Below are positions 23,985 through 32,204 of a stretch of 64,000 bases of DNA, piece after piece (position 1 is the stretch's first letter; every line of letters starts with the position of its first letter). The notes beneath the pieces are model-generated. The model was not told the origin of the DNA. It was given only the letters and a program-made list of their open reading frames with translations, and made no database searches. A program made the position numbers and the translations under genes. The stretch covers positions 1 through 64,000 of the forward strand of contig CAJTZO010000009.1 in NCBI GenBank assembly GCA_910583755.1, in the 5' to 3' direction. This DNA is from an uncultured Clostridia bacterium (GTDB taxonomy: Bacteria > Bacillota > Clostridia > Lachnospirales > Anaerotignaceae).

Positions 23985-24300
23985 GCTAGTTTCGCACAAA
24001 AGTTCTTTGTTTACTTTATTTTAAGAAAGTAAGTATTTTTTAAGAAAGTAAGTATTTTTTAAGAAAGCACTAATTTTGTTAAAAAAATGATTTAAAACCT
24101 TGAGGCTTTGCCTCAAACTCCACAAGCTTTTTAAAAAAAGCTTGACCAAAAATTTTTTCTCTTGCAAACAGAATAGTTCTAAGCTTTAACCCTTGTCGTT
24201 CATCTACAACACACATTCCTCCCCATTGTGCACCAGCGAAACGCCAGTTTCGCACAAAAGTTCTTTGTTTACTTTCTTTCAAGAAAGTAAGTGAAAAAAG
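23985..24300. repeat. Cluster of dispersed-repeat fragments upstream of the 24387 gene
   Basis: This intergenic stretch holds several modules of the window's dispersed repeat, none a complete copy. GTGAAACGCTAGTTTCGCAC (about 23980-23999) and GCGAAACGCCAGTTTCGC (24236-24253) are GAAAC-GTTTC hairpins, each followed by CACAAAAGTTCTTTG and an AAGAAAGTAAG module. Between them, CCTTGAGGCTTTGCCTCAAACTC (about 24098-24120) followed by CACAAGCTTTTT matches the other end of the element in reverse orientation. The rest of 23712-23984 is AT-rich with nothing recognisable. Confidence 0.6.
24022..24059. repeat. 19-bp tandem repeat
   Basis: The unit TAAGAAAGTAAGTATTTTT occurs twice exactly in tandem (24022-24040 and 24041-24059), followed by a partial third unit (TAAGAAAG). 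It lies within the fragmented repeat cluster and probably arose by slippage in an AAGAAAG module. Confidence 0.85.
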
Positions 24301-24317
24301 GACAAAGTAAAAGTAGC

Positions 24318-24344
24318 ACCCATTTTTGTAAAATACATATGATA
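24318..24344 (+). promoter_or_regulatory. Sigma-K-like promoter of the Cys-rich protein gene
   Basis: The -10 region CATATGATA (24336-24344) fits the mother-cell sigma-E/sigma-K consensus CATANNNTA exactly. An AC dinucleotide 16 nt upstream (24318-24319, within GCACC) matches the sigma-K -35. It lies about 40 bases upstream of the start codon. This is inference from the known consensus. Confidence 0.5.
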
Positions 24345-24386
24345 TAAAAGAATCAAACAAAATAAATTTATAAGGAGGTTTTCATT

Positions 24387-25379
24387 ATGGCAACATTTGA
24401 TTTTGAAAACAAAGTTGATTTAAGTGCAGAATGTAGATGTAACAACAGCAACGAAGAATGTATCATTGCACAAAAGATATTTGACCAGTTAAGATTTCAA
24501 AAATGCCTCTCCCCTGCTATCATTGGACCTGCTAGAGCAGCAAGGGGTATTTCAAATGGTACTGACTCATTTTGTGAAGGTGATGTTATCGTTCCTCCAT
24601 GCAATGCTGTTAGTGTATCCATTAAAAATACATCATTATCAAAAATTGACATCATTAGTAAAAAGAAAAATCCTTTCCGTTCTAGTTGTTGGGATGTAGA
24701 AGTAAAATATACCTTTTTATATACACTTGATTTTAGAAATTGCGAAAGCGTTTGTATTGGAACCATAGAAGGTACTAATTCTTACAATCAAAAAGTTACT
24801 TTATTTGGTGGTGCAACCGGTTCTTCTGAAACAGAAGTTACCGTGGCTTCTGACTTATATCAATGTTTTGATGAAGTAGCAGCAGGACCATTTGTTAGTG
24901 TAGAAGGTACTGGCGTTGGCTTATTAGCAGAATTAAAATATCCTAATAATTGTGGCTGCAATTATCCATGCACCTGTGGAGAACCAATCCCTAGTGATAT
25001 GTCCTATGGTGCGCCAATGGCTGTTAATGTAACATTAGGTTTATTCTCTATTATTAGAATGTTCCGTACTACAAATCTTTTGGTACAGACCTCTGGAAAT
25101 TGTATCCCTGATGAAATCCGTTGCGCATCTAATCCAGACCCTTGTGACTTCTTTGACAAATTGGAGTTCCCTATGGAAATTTTTGCTCCTAAAACAAATG
25201 TAACTCATTGTCGTGGATTGGGTAGTTGCACTTCTGCTGGAGATACCAATGATTGCAACAACAACTGCAATAATAGCTGCGACTGCAACAATAATTGCAA
25301 TACAAATAATAACTGCAATACAAATTGTAACACAAATAATAATTGCTTTACTACAAGAAGCAAAAACAATAAAAGATAA
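24387..25379 (+). CDS. Cys/Asn-rich protein, probable spore coat or exosporium component
   Basis: A 330-residue protein with about 27 cysteines and no signal peptide. Residues 1-270 form a folded-looking region with paired cysteines (for example NNCGCNYPCTCGEP near 190). The last 60 residues are almost only Asn, Cys, Asp and Thr in repeated C-N-N-N-C spacing (DCNNNCNNSCDCNNNC). Cysteine-rich, non-exported proteins of this kind are typical of clostridial spore coats and exosporia, where disulfides drive assembly. A strong TAAGGAGGTTTTCATT site and a sigma-K-like promoter precede it. It stands alone, convergent with leuS. The family is not identified by name; the spore role is inference. Confidence 0.7.
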   Translation: MATFDFENKVDLSAECRCNNSNEECIIAQKIFDQLRFQKCLSPAIIGPARAARGISNGTDSFCEGDVIVPPCNAVSVSIKNTSLSKIDIISKKKNPFRSSCWDVEVKYTFLYTLDFRNCESVCIGTIEGTNSYNQKVTLFGGATGSSETEVTVASDLYQCFDEVAAGPFVSVEGTGVGLLAELKYPNNCGCNYPCTCGEPIPSDMSYGAPMAVNVTLGLFSIIRMFRTTNLLVQTSGNCIPDEIRCASNPDPCDFFDKLEFPMEIFAPKTNVTHCRGLGSCTSAGDTNDCNNNCNNSCDCNNNCNTNNNCNTNCNTNNNCFTTRSKNNKR

Positions 25380-25476
25380 CTCCCCTCTCCTCCCCTTATA
25401 ATAATAAAAAACCTTATAATAATAAAAAACATTGTATCTCTCCACAATGCCCTACACCATAATACAACAATATATA

Positions 25477-25510
25477 ACAAAAACCAGTATAACAATATAC
25501 TGGTTTTTGT
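25477..25510. terminator. Bidirectional terminator between the Cys-rich gene and leuS
   Basis: A perfect 15-bp stem (25477-25491 with 25496-25510) around the loop ACAA. The arms carry AAAAACC/GGTTTTT, so both strands end in a T-run. It separates two convergent genes. A duplicated CCTTATAATAATAAAAAA sequence lies just upstream (about 25396-25430). Confidence 0.9.
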
Positions 25511-25524
25511 CTATCACAGATTAT

Positions 25525-27936
25525 TTATTTTACAACAATATTTACAATTTTACCCGGAACATAAATTTCTTTTACAATCGTTTTTCCTTCAATTCTACTA
25601 GATAATGTTTCCTTTGCCTTTGCTAGAACTTCATCTTTGCTATCTTCTGCTCCAATGGTTAAGTTCTCTCTAAATTTACCATTTACTTGTAAAGCAATCT
25701 CAATAGTATCTGTTTTTAATTTTGTTTCATCACAAATAGGCCATTTTTCTGCAAAAACAGAGGTATCATGTCCCATTTCCTGCCACAATTCTTCTGCAAT
25801 ATGTGGGGTAAATGGTGCAAGCAAGATGATTAAAGTTTCCAAAGTTGTTTTATCCATGCCATTTGCTTTTTTAGCAATTTCAACAATTTTATTTGTATAT
25901 TCCATAAAGCCACTTACAACTGTATTCATTGTCAAAGCTTCCAAACGGTTTGTAATTTCAAAAATCAATTTATTTCTGATAAATTCCATTTCTTTGGTTT
26001 GTGTTATGGTGTTATCTTTATAGGTTGCAATGAGTTTCCATACCTTATTCAAATAACGGAAAACACCATCAATTCCACTATCATCCCAATCAGAATCCAA
26101 TTCTGGAGGACCAACAAAAAGTTCGTACATTCTTAAGGAGTCACAACCATATTTTTCAACTAATTCGTCTGGAGAAACAACATTTCCTACCGATTTGCTC
26201 ATTTTTGCGCCATTTTTAGTAATCATACCCTGATTAAATAATCTTGTAAAAGGCTCATCAAAATCCACTACACCAATATCATATAAGAATTTTGTATAGA
26301 ATCTTGCATAAAGTAAATGCAATACAGCATGTTCAATACCACCCACATACAAATCAACAGGCATCCATTTTTTCAAGGCTTCTTTGCTTGCTAATTCTTT
26401 GTCATTGTGATTATCTACATAGCGTAAGAAATACCAAGAAGAACCTGCCCATTGAGGCATTGTATTTGTCTCTCTTTTTGCAGGACCACCACACTGTGGA
26501 CATGTTGTATTTACCCATTCATCAATATGCGCAAGTGGAGATTCTCCTGTATCTGTTGGTTTATAAGATTCCACATCTGGTAATTCGATTGGAAGCTGGT
26601 CTTCTGGTACTGCAACTGCACCACAATGTGGACAATGTACAATCGGAATAGGCTCGCCCCAATATCTTTGTCTGGAAAATACCCAGTCTCTTAATTTATA
26701 ATTAATCGTCTTTTTACCAAGCCCTTTTTCTTCTAAATAATGAGGTGCTTTTTCTTTGGCATCAAATGCTTTCATGCCATTCCAATCACCGGAATTAATC
26801 ATAATACCATCGCCTGTATATGCTTCCTCTAATTCTTTTTCTTCTTCTCCCTCTTTTAAAATAACTTGTATAATTGGTAAATCAAATTTTTTTGCAAACT
26901 CAAAGTCACGGTCATCATGCGCAGGTACACACATAATCGCTCCTGTACCATAATCTGCCAATACATAGTCAGAAACCCAAATTGGAATCAAGGCATTATT
27001 TAAAGGATTGATACCATAGCTTCCTGTAAATACACCTGTTTTTTCTTTATTGGTGATGCGGTCTACAGAGGACTTTGTAGAAGCTTCAAAACAATATTTT
27101 TCCATTGCCTCTTTTTGTTCTGGAGTAGTTAACTCTTTCACATCTTTATATTCTGGAGAAAGCACCATAAAAGTAGCACCATATAAGGTATCTGGTCTTG
27201 TAGTATATACCATAATTTCTTTATCAGAATCTTTTACCTTAAAAGAAACTTCTGCACCATAACTTTTTCCAATCCAGTCAGACTGCATTTTCTTTACTTT
27301 TGCAGGCCAGTCCAATTTTGATAAATCAGCTAATAGTCTATCTGCATATGCAGTAATTTTGAGCATCCATTGTCTTAAATTTTTCTTGGTTACTACAGTA
27401 CCACAACGCTCACAAACACCATTTGTTGCTTCTTCATTTGCTAATACACATTTGCAGCTTGGGCACCAGTTTAAAGGCATTTCTTTTTCATAAGCCAACC
27501 CTTTTTTAAACATCTGTACAAATATCCATTGTGTCCATTTGTAATATTGAGGGTCTGTTGTATTCACTTCTCTGTCCCAGTCATAAATTGCACTGATTTC
27601 ATGAAGTTGTCTTTTTACATTTGCAATGTTGTCTGCTGTAGAAATACGAGGATGTATGTTATTTTTAATTGCAAAATTTTCTGCTGGTAAGCCAAAAGCG
27701 TCCCATCCCATAGGATGCAATACTTGATACCCTTGTAATACTTTATAACGACTTACAACATCACTCAATACATATCCTCTCCAGTGTCCAACATGCAGAC
27801 CTGTACCAGAAGGATAAGGAAACATATCCAAGCAATAAAATCTAGGTTTTTTGTCATCTTCTTTGTTAATGGGATGTTGCTCCCAAACCTTCCGCCATTT
27901 TTGTTCAATTTCTTTAAAAGCGTAACGACTATTCAT
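25525..27936 (-). CDS. leuS: Leucyl-tRNA synthetase
   Basis: Class I synthetase charging tRNA-Leu. The 803-residue protein has the HIGH motif as GLHVGHW (about 46-52), the KMSKS motif in GAKMSKSVGN, and a CP1 editing domain with TTRPDTLYGATF. Zinc-type cysteine pairs CPSC...CERC, CPHC and CPQC are present. The start at 27936 is fixed by GAGGAGGAGTCTA; an upstream in-frame start lacks a site. It is transcribed alone behind an attenuator-like leader that is not a T-box, while the neighbouring proS and thrS have T-boxes. Confidence 0.98.
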   Translation of the reverse strand: MNSRYAFKEIEQKWRKVWEQHPINKEDDKKPRFYCLDMFPYPSGTGLHVGHWRGYVLSDVVSRYKVLQGYQVLHPMGWDAFGLPAENFAIKNNIHPRISTADNIANVKRQLHEISAIYDWDREVNTTDPQYYKWTQWIFVQMFKKGLAYEKEMPLNWCPSCKCVLANEEATNGVCERCGTVVTKKNLRQWMLKITAYADRLLADLSKLDWPAKVKKMQSDWIGKSYGAEVSFKVKDSDKEIMVYTTRPDTLYGATFMVLSPEYKDVKELTTPEQKEAMEKYCFEASTKSSVDRITNKEKTGVFTGSYGINPLNNALIPIWVSDYVLADYGTGAIMCVPAHDDRDFEFAKKFDLPIIQVILKEGEEEKELEEAYTGDGIMINSGDWNGMKAFDAKEKAPHYLEEKGLGKKTINYKLRDWVFSRQRYWGEPIPIVHCPHCGAVAVPEDQLPIELPDVESYKPTDTGESPLAHIDEWVNTTCPQCGGPAKRETNTMPQWAGSSWYFLRYVDNHNDKELASKEALKKWMPVDLYVGGIEHAVLHLLYARFYTKFLYDIGVVDFDEPFTRLFNQGMITKNGAKMSKSVGNVVSPDELVEKYGCDSLRMYELFVGPPELDSDWDDSGIDGVFRYLNKVWKLIATYKDNTITQTKEMEFIRNKLIFEITNRLEALTMNTVVSGFMEYTNKIVEIAKKANGMDKTTLETLIILLAPFTPHIAEELWQEMGHDTSVFAEKWPICDETKLKTDTIEIALQVNGKFRENLTIGAEDSKDEVLAKAKETLSSRIEGKTIVKEIYVPGKIVNIVVK

Positions 27937-27951
27937 TAGACTCCTCCTCAA

Positions 27952-28035
27952 TGTTTTGTAAAATAGAAACCCTCCATCCCGTTAGAGATGAAGGGTCTTG
28001 CATTTCAACCTTATAACGGGGATACCGTCACCATG
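27952..28035 (-). promoter_or_regulatory. Terminator/antiterminator leader of leuS, class unassigned
   Basis: On the minus strand a terminator hairpin can form between 27987-27996 and 27969-27978 (10 bp with one mismatch), followed by TTTCTATTTT. Its loop and 3' arm include UAACGGGAU-complementary sequence: ATCCCGTTA (27976-27984, plus strand) can instead pair with TAACGGGGAT (28014-28023). The two structures are mutually exclusive, the architecture of a transcription attenuator. The T-box core GGGTGG-ACCGCG is absent. The signal it senses is unknown. Confidence 0.6.
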
Positions 28036-28041
28036 AATAAA

Positions 28042-28070
28042 TTTATACCATAAATTGATAAAAAAAGCAA
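28042..28070 (-). promoter_or_regulatory. Promoter of leuS
   Basis: The minus strand reads TTGCTT (28065-28070), a 17-nt spacer, then TATAAA (28042-28047). The start would be near 28035, giving a leader of about 100 nt ahead of leuS. Confidence 0.65.
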
Positions 28071-28118
28071 TAGCTTTCCATTATTTTTTTGATTCCCATT
28101 TGTTTGTTAACTGTTCAC

Positions 28119-28270
28119 CTTTTTGTAGGTTTCATCCACACTCACCAACTTTTTTTTAAAAAAATTGGACAAAAAACTTTGATAAAAAAACTAACGTTTT
28201 TCTTTATAAAATTAATCTTTTTAACGAAACGCTAGTTTCACATTAAAGTTTTTTGGCAAGCTGAGACTTT
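28119..28270. mobile_element. Diverged copy of the dispersed hairpin element
   Basis: The stretch contains, in order, TTTTTGTAGGTTTCATCCACAC, CCAACTTTTTTTTAAAAAAATTGG, ACAAAAAACTTTGATAAAAAAAC, AACGAAACGCTAGTTTCACATT, AAAGTTTTTTGGCAAGCTG. This is the same module order as the 45545-45765 element, with about the same spacing as the short 49728-49890 version. The left end is badly diverged and no flanking duplication is visible. It lies between the divergent leuS and proS leaders. Confidence 0.7.
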
Positions 28271-28298
28271 CTTTCATTAAGAAAGCTTAAAATTTTTC

Positions 28299-28327
28299 TT
28301 GACTTTTTCAAAAGCACTATGTATGAT
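28299..28327 (+). promoter_or_regulatory. Promoter of the proS T-box transcript
   Basis: TTGACT (28299-28304), a 17-nt spacer and TATGAT (28322-28327). It lies directly upstream of the T-box leader. Confidence 0.75.
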
Positions 28328-28332
28328 AAAAA

Positions 28333-28548
28333 AAACGATGACAGAAGATTATTAAAAAAGCTCTTTGTGCACAGAGAAAAGGCGTCTTGCTGAAAGCCTA
28401 AACAAATCTTTTTGAACCTACTTCTTGAGTTCTGTGAAAAAACACAGCGTTTGTCTGCGTTAAAGCTATAGAGTGGATAAAATTTTATCAACAAGGGTGG
28501 CACCGCCATGACTGGCCCCTTTTTTTAGGGAGCGAGTCTTTTTTTATA
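28333..28548 (+). promoter_or_regulatory. Proline T-box leader of proS
   Basis: The T-box motif AAGGGTGGCACCGC is at 28493-28506. It is followed by a terminator whose arms pair around 28510-28538 and a T-run at 28539-28545. In the Stem I region the likely specifier is CCT followed by A (28417-28419, within GAACCTAC), a proline codon that matches the downstream proS. Uncharged tRNA-Pro should stabilise the antiterminator and turn the gene on. Confidence 0.93.
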
Positions 28549-28576
28549 CCCTATTATAATTTAGGAGGATGATACT

Positions 28577-30013
28577 ATGGCAAAAGAAAAAAAATTAGTA
28601 GAAGCAATTACTGATATGGAAAAAGATTTCCCACAATGGTACACAGATGTTGTAAAAAAGGCTGACTTAACAGACTACTCTCAATTAAAAGGTTGCATGA
28701 TTATACGTCCTTATGGTTATGCCATTTGGGAACTTCTTCAAAAACAAATGGATGAACGTTTTAAAGAAACAGGACATGAAAATGTATATATGCCTATGTT
28801 TATTCCAGAAAGCCTTTTACAAAAAGAAAAAGACCATGTGGAAGGATTTGCGCCAGAAGTTGCTTGGGTAACACATGGAGGCGAAACAGAATTACAGGAA
28901 AGAATTTGTGTTCGTCCTACTTCAGAAACACTATTTTGTGAACATTATTCCAATATCATTCAATCTTATAGAGATTTACCAAAACTTTACAATCAATGGT
29001 GTTCTGTTGTACGTTGGGAAAAAACAACCAGACCTTTTTTACGCACCACAGAATTTTTGTGGCAAGAAGGACATACTGCCCATGCAACAGCAGAAGAAGC
29101 ACAGGAAGAAACCATTAAAATGTTAAACGTTTATGCAGATTTCTGTCGTGATGTTTTAGCAATTCCTGTTATCAAAGGAGAAAAAACAGAAAAAGAACGC
29201 TTTGCAGGAGCAAAAGCAACTTATACGATTGAAAGCTTAATGCATGATGGTAAAGCATTACAATCTGGCACAAGCCACAATTTTGGTGATGGTTTTGCAA
29301 AAGCATTTGAAATACAATATACAGATAAAAACAACCAATTACAATATGTGCATCAAACTTCTTGGGGTACAACAACCCGTTTAATCGGTGCGATTATTAT
29401 GGTACATGGTGATAATAGTGGTCTTGTTCTGCCTCCAAAAATTGCACCAACTCAAGTTATCATTATTCCAATCGCACAACATAAAGAAGGTGTTTTACAA
29501 AAAGCAGAAGAATTAAAAACAATATTGTCCCATGTTTCAAGGGTAAAATTGGATGATAGTGATAAATCTGCTGGCTGGAAATTCAGCGAATATGAAATGA
29601 AAGGGGTTCCTATCCGTTTAGAAGTAGGACCAAAAGACATTGAAAAAAATCAAGTGGTATTAGCACGTCGTGACACAGGTGAAAAGGAGATTGTTCCTAT
29701 TGACAATTTAGAAACAAGAATCAAAGAACTTTTGGAAGAAATACAAGCAAATCTTTTGCAAAGAGCAACAGAACGTCGAGACTCTAAAACCTATGTTGCA
29801 AAAACGATGGAAGAATTTGAAAAACAAATTAATGAAACACCAGGATTTATCAAAGCAATGTGGTGTGGTGACCAAGCTTGCGAAGATGCAATTAAGGAAA
29901 AAACAGCAGCAACCTCTCGTTGTATTCCTTTTGAACAGGAACAGCTTTCCGATACATGTATTTGCTGTGGCAAACCTGCAAAGCACATGATTTATTGGGG
30001 TAGAGCTTATTAA
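28577..30013 (+). CDS. proS: Prolyl-tRNA synthetase, archaeal/eukaryal type
   Basis: Class II synthetase charging tRNA-Pro. At 478 residues it lacks the editing insertion of the ~570-residue bacterial type. It begins MAKEKKLVEAITDMEKDFPQWYTDVVKKADLTDYS-like, has the motif 2 region RWEKTTRPFLRTTEFLWQEGHTAH and a C-terminal zinc-like domain (CGDQACEDAIKE, CIPF, CICCGKPA) ending in Tyr. These features define the type 3 or archaeal-like ProRS found in many clostridia. Expression is controlled by the proline T-box just upstream; AGGAGG precedes the ATG. Confidence 0.97.
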   Translation: MAKEKKLVEAITDMEKDFPQWYTDVVKKADLTDYSQLKGCMIIRPYGYAIWELLQKQMDERFKETGHENVYMPMFIPESLLQKEKDHVEGFAPEVAWVTHGGETELQERICVRPTSETLFCEHYSNIIQSYRDLPKLYNQWCSVVRWEKTTRPFLRTTEFLWQEGHTAHATAEEAQEETIKMLNVYADFCRDVLAIPVIKGEKTEKERFAGAKATYTIESLMHDGKALQSGTSHNFGDGFAKAFEIQYTDKNNQLQYVHQTSWGTTTRLIGAIIMVHGDNSGLVLPPKIAPTQVIIIPIAQHKEGVLQKAEELKTILSHVSRVKLDDSDKSAGWKFSEYEMKGVPIRLEVGPKDIEKNQVVLARRDTGEKEIVPIDNLETRIKELLEEIQANLLQRATERRDSKTYVAKTMEEFEKQINETPGFIKAMWCGDQACEDAIKEKTAATSRCIPFEQEQLSDTCICCGKPAKHMIYWGRAY

Positions 30014-30051
30014 AAGAAAAAGACCTTAAACATGGTATCCTCAAATTCTAC

Positions 30052-30097
30052 AAGCTTTTTCCCAAAAGTTTAACCAAAAACTTTCGGGGAAAAGCTT
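30052..30097. terminator. Hairpin downstream of proS
   Basis: AAGCTTTTTCCC (30052-30063) can pair imperfectly with GGGGAAAAGCTT (30086-30097), with an inner AAAGTTT/AAACTTT stem. It lies about 40 bases past proS and before the convergent DUF2461 gene. The sequence CTCAAATTCTACAAGCTTTTT also resembles one end of the dispersed repeat. The downstream T-run is weak, so terminator function is tentative. Confidence 0.45.
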
Positions 30098-30157
30098 ATT
30101 TTCTTAGTTTCAACCAGAATTTTATTGATAAAGGAAGCAAGGCAAAGCCTTCCATTT

Positions 30158-30820
30158 TTATTCTATTCCAGCTATTAAAAAGTGGTACATAGGTGCCAAT
30201 AAAGAAAAACCTTGCTCTAATTCTTTGTAAAAATCTTCATGATATAAACTTGAAAAATCTTTTCTTGTCCGAATAAAACTAATATTTTTTCGATTCAGCC
30301 AATTTTGTAAATCTTTTGGTTGTGTGGGAAAATGGTTTCTTTTATAACATTCTCCATCTAGTTCAAACAAATTTTGTTTTTCATAGGCTTGTTTTGCTGT
30401 TAAAAAACGGTTATCTTTTTTAATAATCAGTTGTCGAAGTATTTCCATTTGTTTTGGTGGTGCATCATAAAAGCCACAACCATATCGGAAAAAGGTAGGA
30501 CAAAATTCTATAAAAAAGACAGGTGAATGATACTTCTTTTTATCTCTACCAAAGACGCACCACATAACATCTCGATACAATGTTTTATCTTTGGAAAAAC
30601 GAATATCCCTGTTTACTCTGGAAATGCTTTTTCCAACTTTTGGCACAATGATTAACAACGGGTCAATTTTATGAAGGGGCTTTTCTAATTTTTCCACTAA
30701 TTCTATCATAGGCTGTAATACAAATTCTTGAAACTCTTTTTTATGTTCCATGTACCAATCACGGTTATTTTTGATTCTATTTTCCCATAAAAATTCTAGG
30801 GTTTTTTCTGAAATCGGCAT
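30158..30820 (-). CDS. DUF2461 / TIGR02453 family protein
   Basis: A 220-residue soluble protein of a widespread but uncharacterised family. The diagnostic elements are the N-terminal TLEFLWENRIKNNRDWYMEHKKEFQEFVLQPM, the central SISRVNRDIRFSKDKTLYRD and the GCGFYDAPPKQMEILR segment. The reaction is unknown. It lies 4 bases downstream of the flavodoxin-ferredoxin gene, as the third gene of a TetR-led operon, so it is probably co-regulated with them. Confidence 0.88.
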   Translation of the reverse strand: MPISEKTLEFLWENRIKNNRDWYMEHKKEFQEFVLQPMIELVEKLEKPLHKIDPLLIIVPKVGKSISRVNRDIRFSKDKTLYRDVMWCVFGRDKKKYHSPVFFIEFCPTFFRYGCGFYDAPPKQMEILRQLIIKKDNRFLTAKQAYEKQNLFELDGECYKRNHFPTQPKDLQNWLNRKNISFIRTRKDFSSLYHEDFYKELEQGFSLLAPMYHFLIAGIE

Positions 30821-30824
30821 ATAA

Positions 30825-31580
30825 TTACTCCTCTTTTGTTTTTAATTCCTTACAAGAAATTTCGGGATGATGGTAACGTTGTTTTCCCACTGTTGTTTTT
30901 TTCCACTCTATGGCATTTTTCGGACACCAATGTAAACAAGCAAGGCAATTTTCACAATGATGCTGAAAAACAGGTTTTCCATCTTTTAGCACAATATTGC
31001 TAGTTGGACATATCTCTTGACAAGTACCACAAGAAACACAATCCTCTGTTACAAAAAAACCTTTGTCACTATTAGGATATTCCTTTACATAAAGTTTATA
31101 AAATGTTTTTGCCATTATTGACACTTTTGGTATTTTATTTTTTTCTTTTTTTGCAATTTTTTCTGCAATAACAGTTGCTTTTTTATCTTCCTTTTCCACC
31201 AATTTTGTAATAGCGTTTTGATGAACACGATATTTTGTAATATTATTTGCAACTGTTCGGATACTTTCTCCAAAACATAAAACTTGTCCTTTTTTGTTTA
31301 AAATGTCTTTCATCTGTCCCAGTGCTCCCCCACTGGAAAGTCCGCAAGTTGTAACTGCAAAAAGATAAGGATTTCCTTTTATCTGCATTTTTTTTACAAA
31401 CTGTGCTACTAAACCGGGTAATCCCCAATAAAATGTTGGATAGACAAAACCAACCATATCCTCCTCACAGATAACTGTTTTTGGTGTAATTTTAACCAAT
31501 CTTGCATTTATCTTTTTTGCAATAATTTTTGCTGCCTGTAAGCTATTTCCTGTTGCTGAAAAATAATAAATAACACTCAT
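30825..31580 (-). CDS. Flavodoxin-like / 4Fe-4S ferredoxin fusion (EFR1 family)
   Basis: A 251-residue redox protein. The N-terminal half is flavodoxin-like, with the FMN phosphate-binding YYFSATGNSLQAAK near residue 8. The C-terminal part holds two 4Fe-4S clusters, CVSCGTCQEICP and CENCLACLHWCP. Such EFR1-type proteins are thought to carry electrons between low-potential partners in anaerobes; the partner here is unknown. The start codon overlaps the end of the TetR gene, so it is translated from the same transcript. Confidence 0.92.
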   Translation of the reverse strand: MSVIYYFSATGNSLQAAKIIAKKINARLVKITPKTVICEEDMVGFVYPTFYWGLPGLVAQFVKKMQIKGNPYLFAVTTCGLSSGGALGQMKDILNKKGQVLCFGESIRTVANNITKYRVHQNAITKLVEKEDKKATVIAEKIAKKEKNKIPKVSIMAKTFYKLYVKEYPNSDKGFFVTEDCVSCGTCQEICPTSNIVLKDGKPVFQHHCENCLACLHWCPKNAIEWKKTTVGKQRYHHPEISCKELKTKEE

Positions 31581-32191
31581 ATATTTTCTCTCCTTTTTTG
31601 TATCATGCCTGCAAATAAAGCATTTGCTGTTATTGAATTTTTTAATATATTTTTCCAGTCTCCTTCATAGGTTATTTGTTGTGTTGTCAACATTGCTGTA
31701 ATTCCATGCACCAAAACCAGCATAGCAAGGAGAGCATCTATTCTTTTTTCCTTTGGAAAATCTATTTTTTCCATCAGTTCAAAAGCAGCCCTTTTAAAAA
31801 TAGTACATGGAGTGTACATATTGTTCACAATTCCATCTTCTGAAAAATCAAATTGCAGACCAGAATGCTCATATAAAAAAGAAAAATAGGTTTTATGTTC
31901 CATAAAAAAAGTAATATATGCATTTCCTAAAAAAAGCATGATATCTAAATCATTTTTATGTTTCTCCACTGTTTTTTGTAATACCTGTACAAACTGTTTT
32001 GTAACATGTTGTTGCATTGCTTCCATCAATGCTTCTTTGTTTTGAAAATGGCTGTAGGGTGCAGCATGGCTAACACCACATTTTGCTGCTACTTTACGTA
32101 AAGAAAATTGTTCTTTCCCTTGTTCATAAAGTAACGCAATTCCTGCTTCAATCAAAGCATTTTTTAAGTCTCCATGATGATATGATTTCAA
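31577..32191 (-). CDS. TetR/AcrR family regulator
   Basis: A 204-residue repressor. The N-terminal helix-turn-helix reads GDLKNALIEAGIALLYEQG, then FSLRKVAAKCGVSHAAPYSHFQNKEALMEAM, followed by an all-helical ligand-binding domain. Translation most likely starts at TTG (32191), where homology (LKSYHHGDLKNAL) begins and AGAGGTG is well spaced; no in-frame ATG is available. A perfect inverted repeat brackets its own promoter, indicating autoregulation together with the two downstream genes. Confidence 0.93.
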   Translation of the reverse strand: MKSYHHGDLKNALIEAGIALLYEQGKEQFSLRKVAAKCGVSHAAPYSHFQNKEALMEAMQQHVTKQFVQVLQKTVEKHKNDLDIMLFLGNAYITFFMEHKTYFSFLYEHSGLQFDFSEDGIVNNMYTPCTIFKRAAFELMEKIDFPKEKRIDALLAMLVLVHGITAMLTTQQITYEGDWKNILKNSITANALFAGMIQKRRENI

Positions 32192-32204
32192 ATTGTCACC
32201 TCTC

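Noticed and set aside
24022..24059. Possible CRISPR-like direct repeats
   Set aside because: The 19-bp units are contiguous with no spacers; a simple tandem repeat. No CRISPR array or cas gene was seen in the window.
24079..24360. Minus-strand 93-codon frame upstream of the Cys-rich gene
   Set aside because: Falls in the repeat-fragment cluster and the promoter region; no site, and no protein-like composition.
25041..25495. Minus-strand frames rich in Ile/Val/Leu opposite the Cys-rich protein tail
   Set aside because: Antisense of the Asn/Cys repeat codons (AAT, TGC). No start signal, and they cross the terminator.
28243..28509. Minus-strand 88-codon frame over the proS leader
   Set aside because: It lies on the antisense of the T-box and of a repeat copy; the T-box structure explains the sequence.
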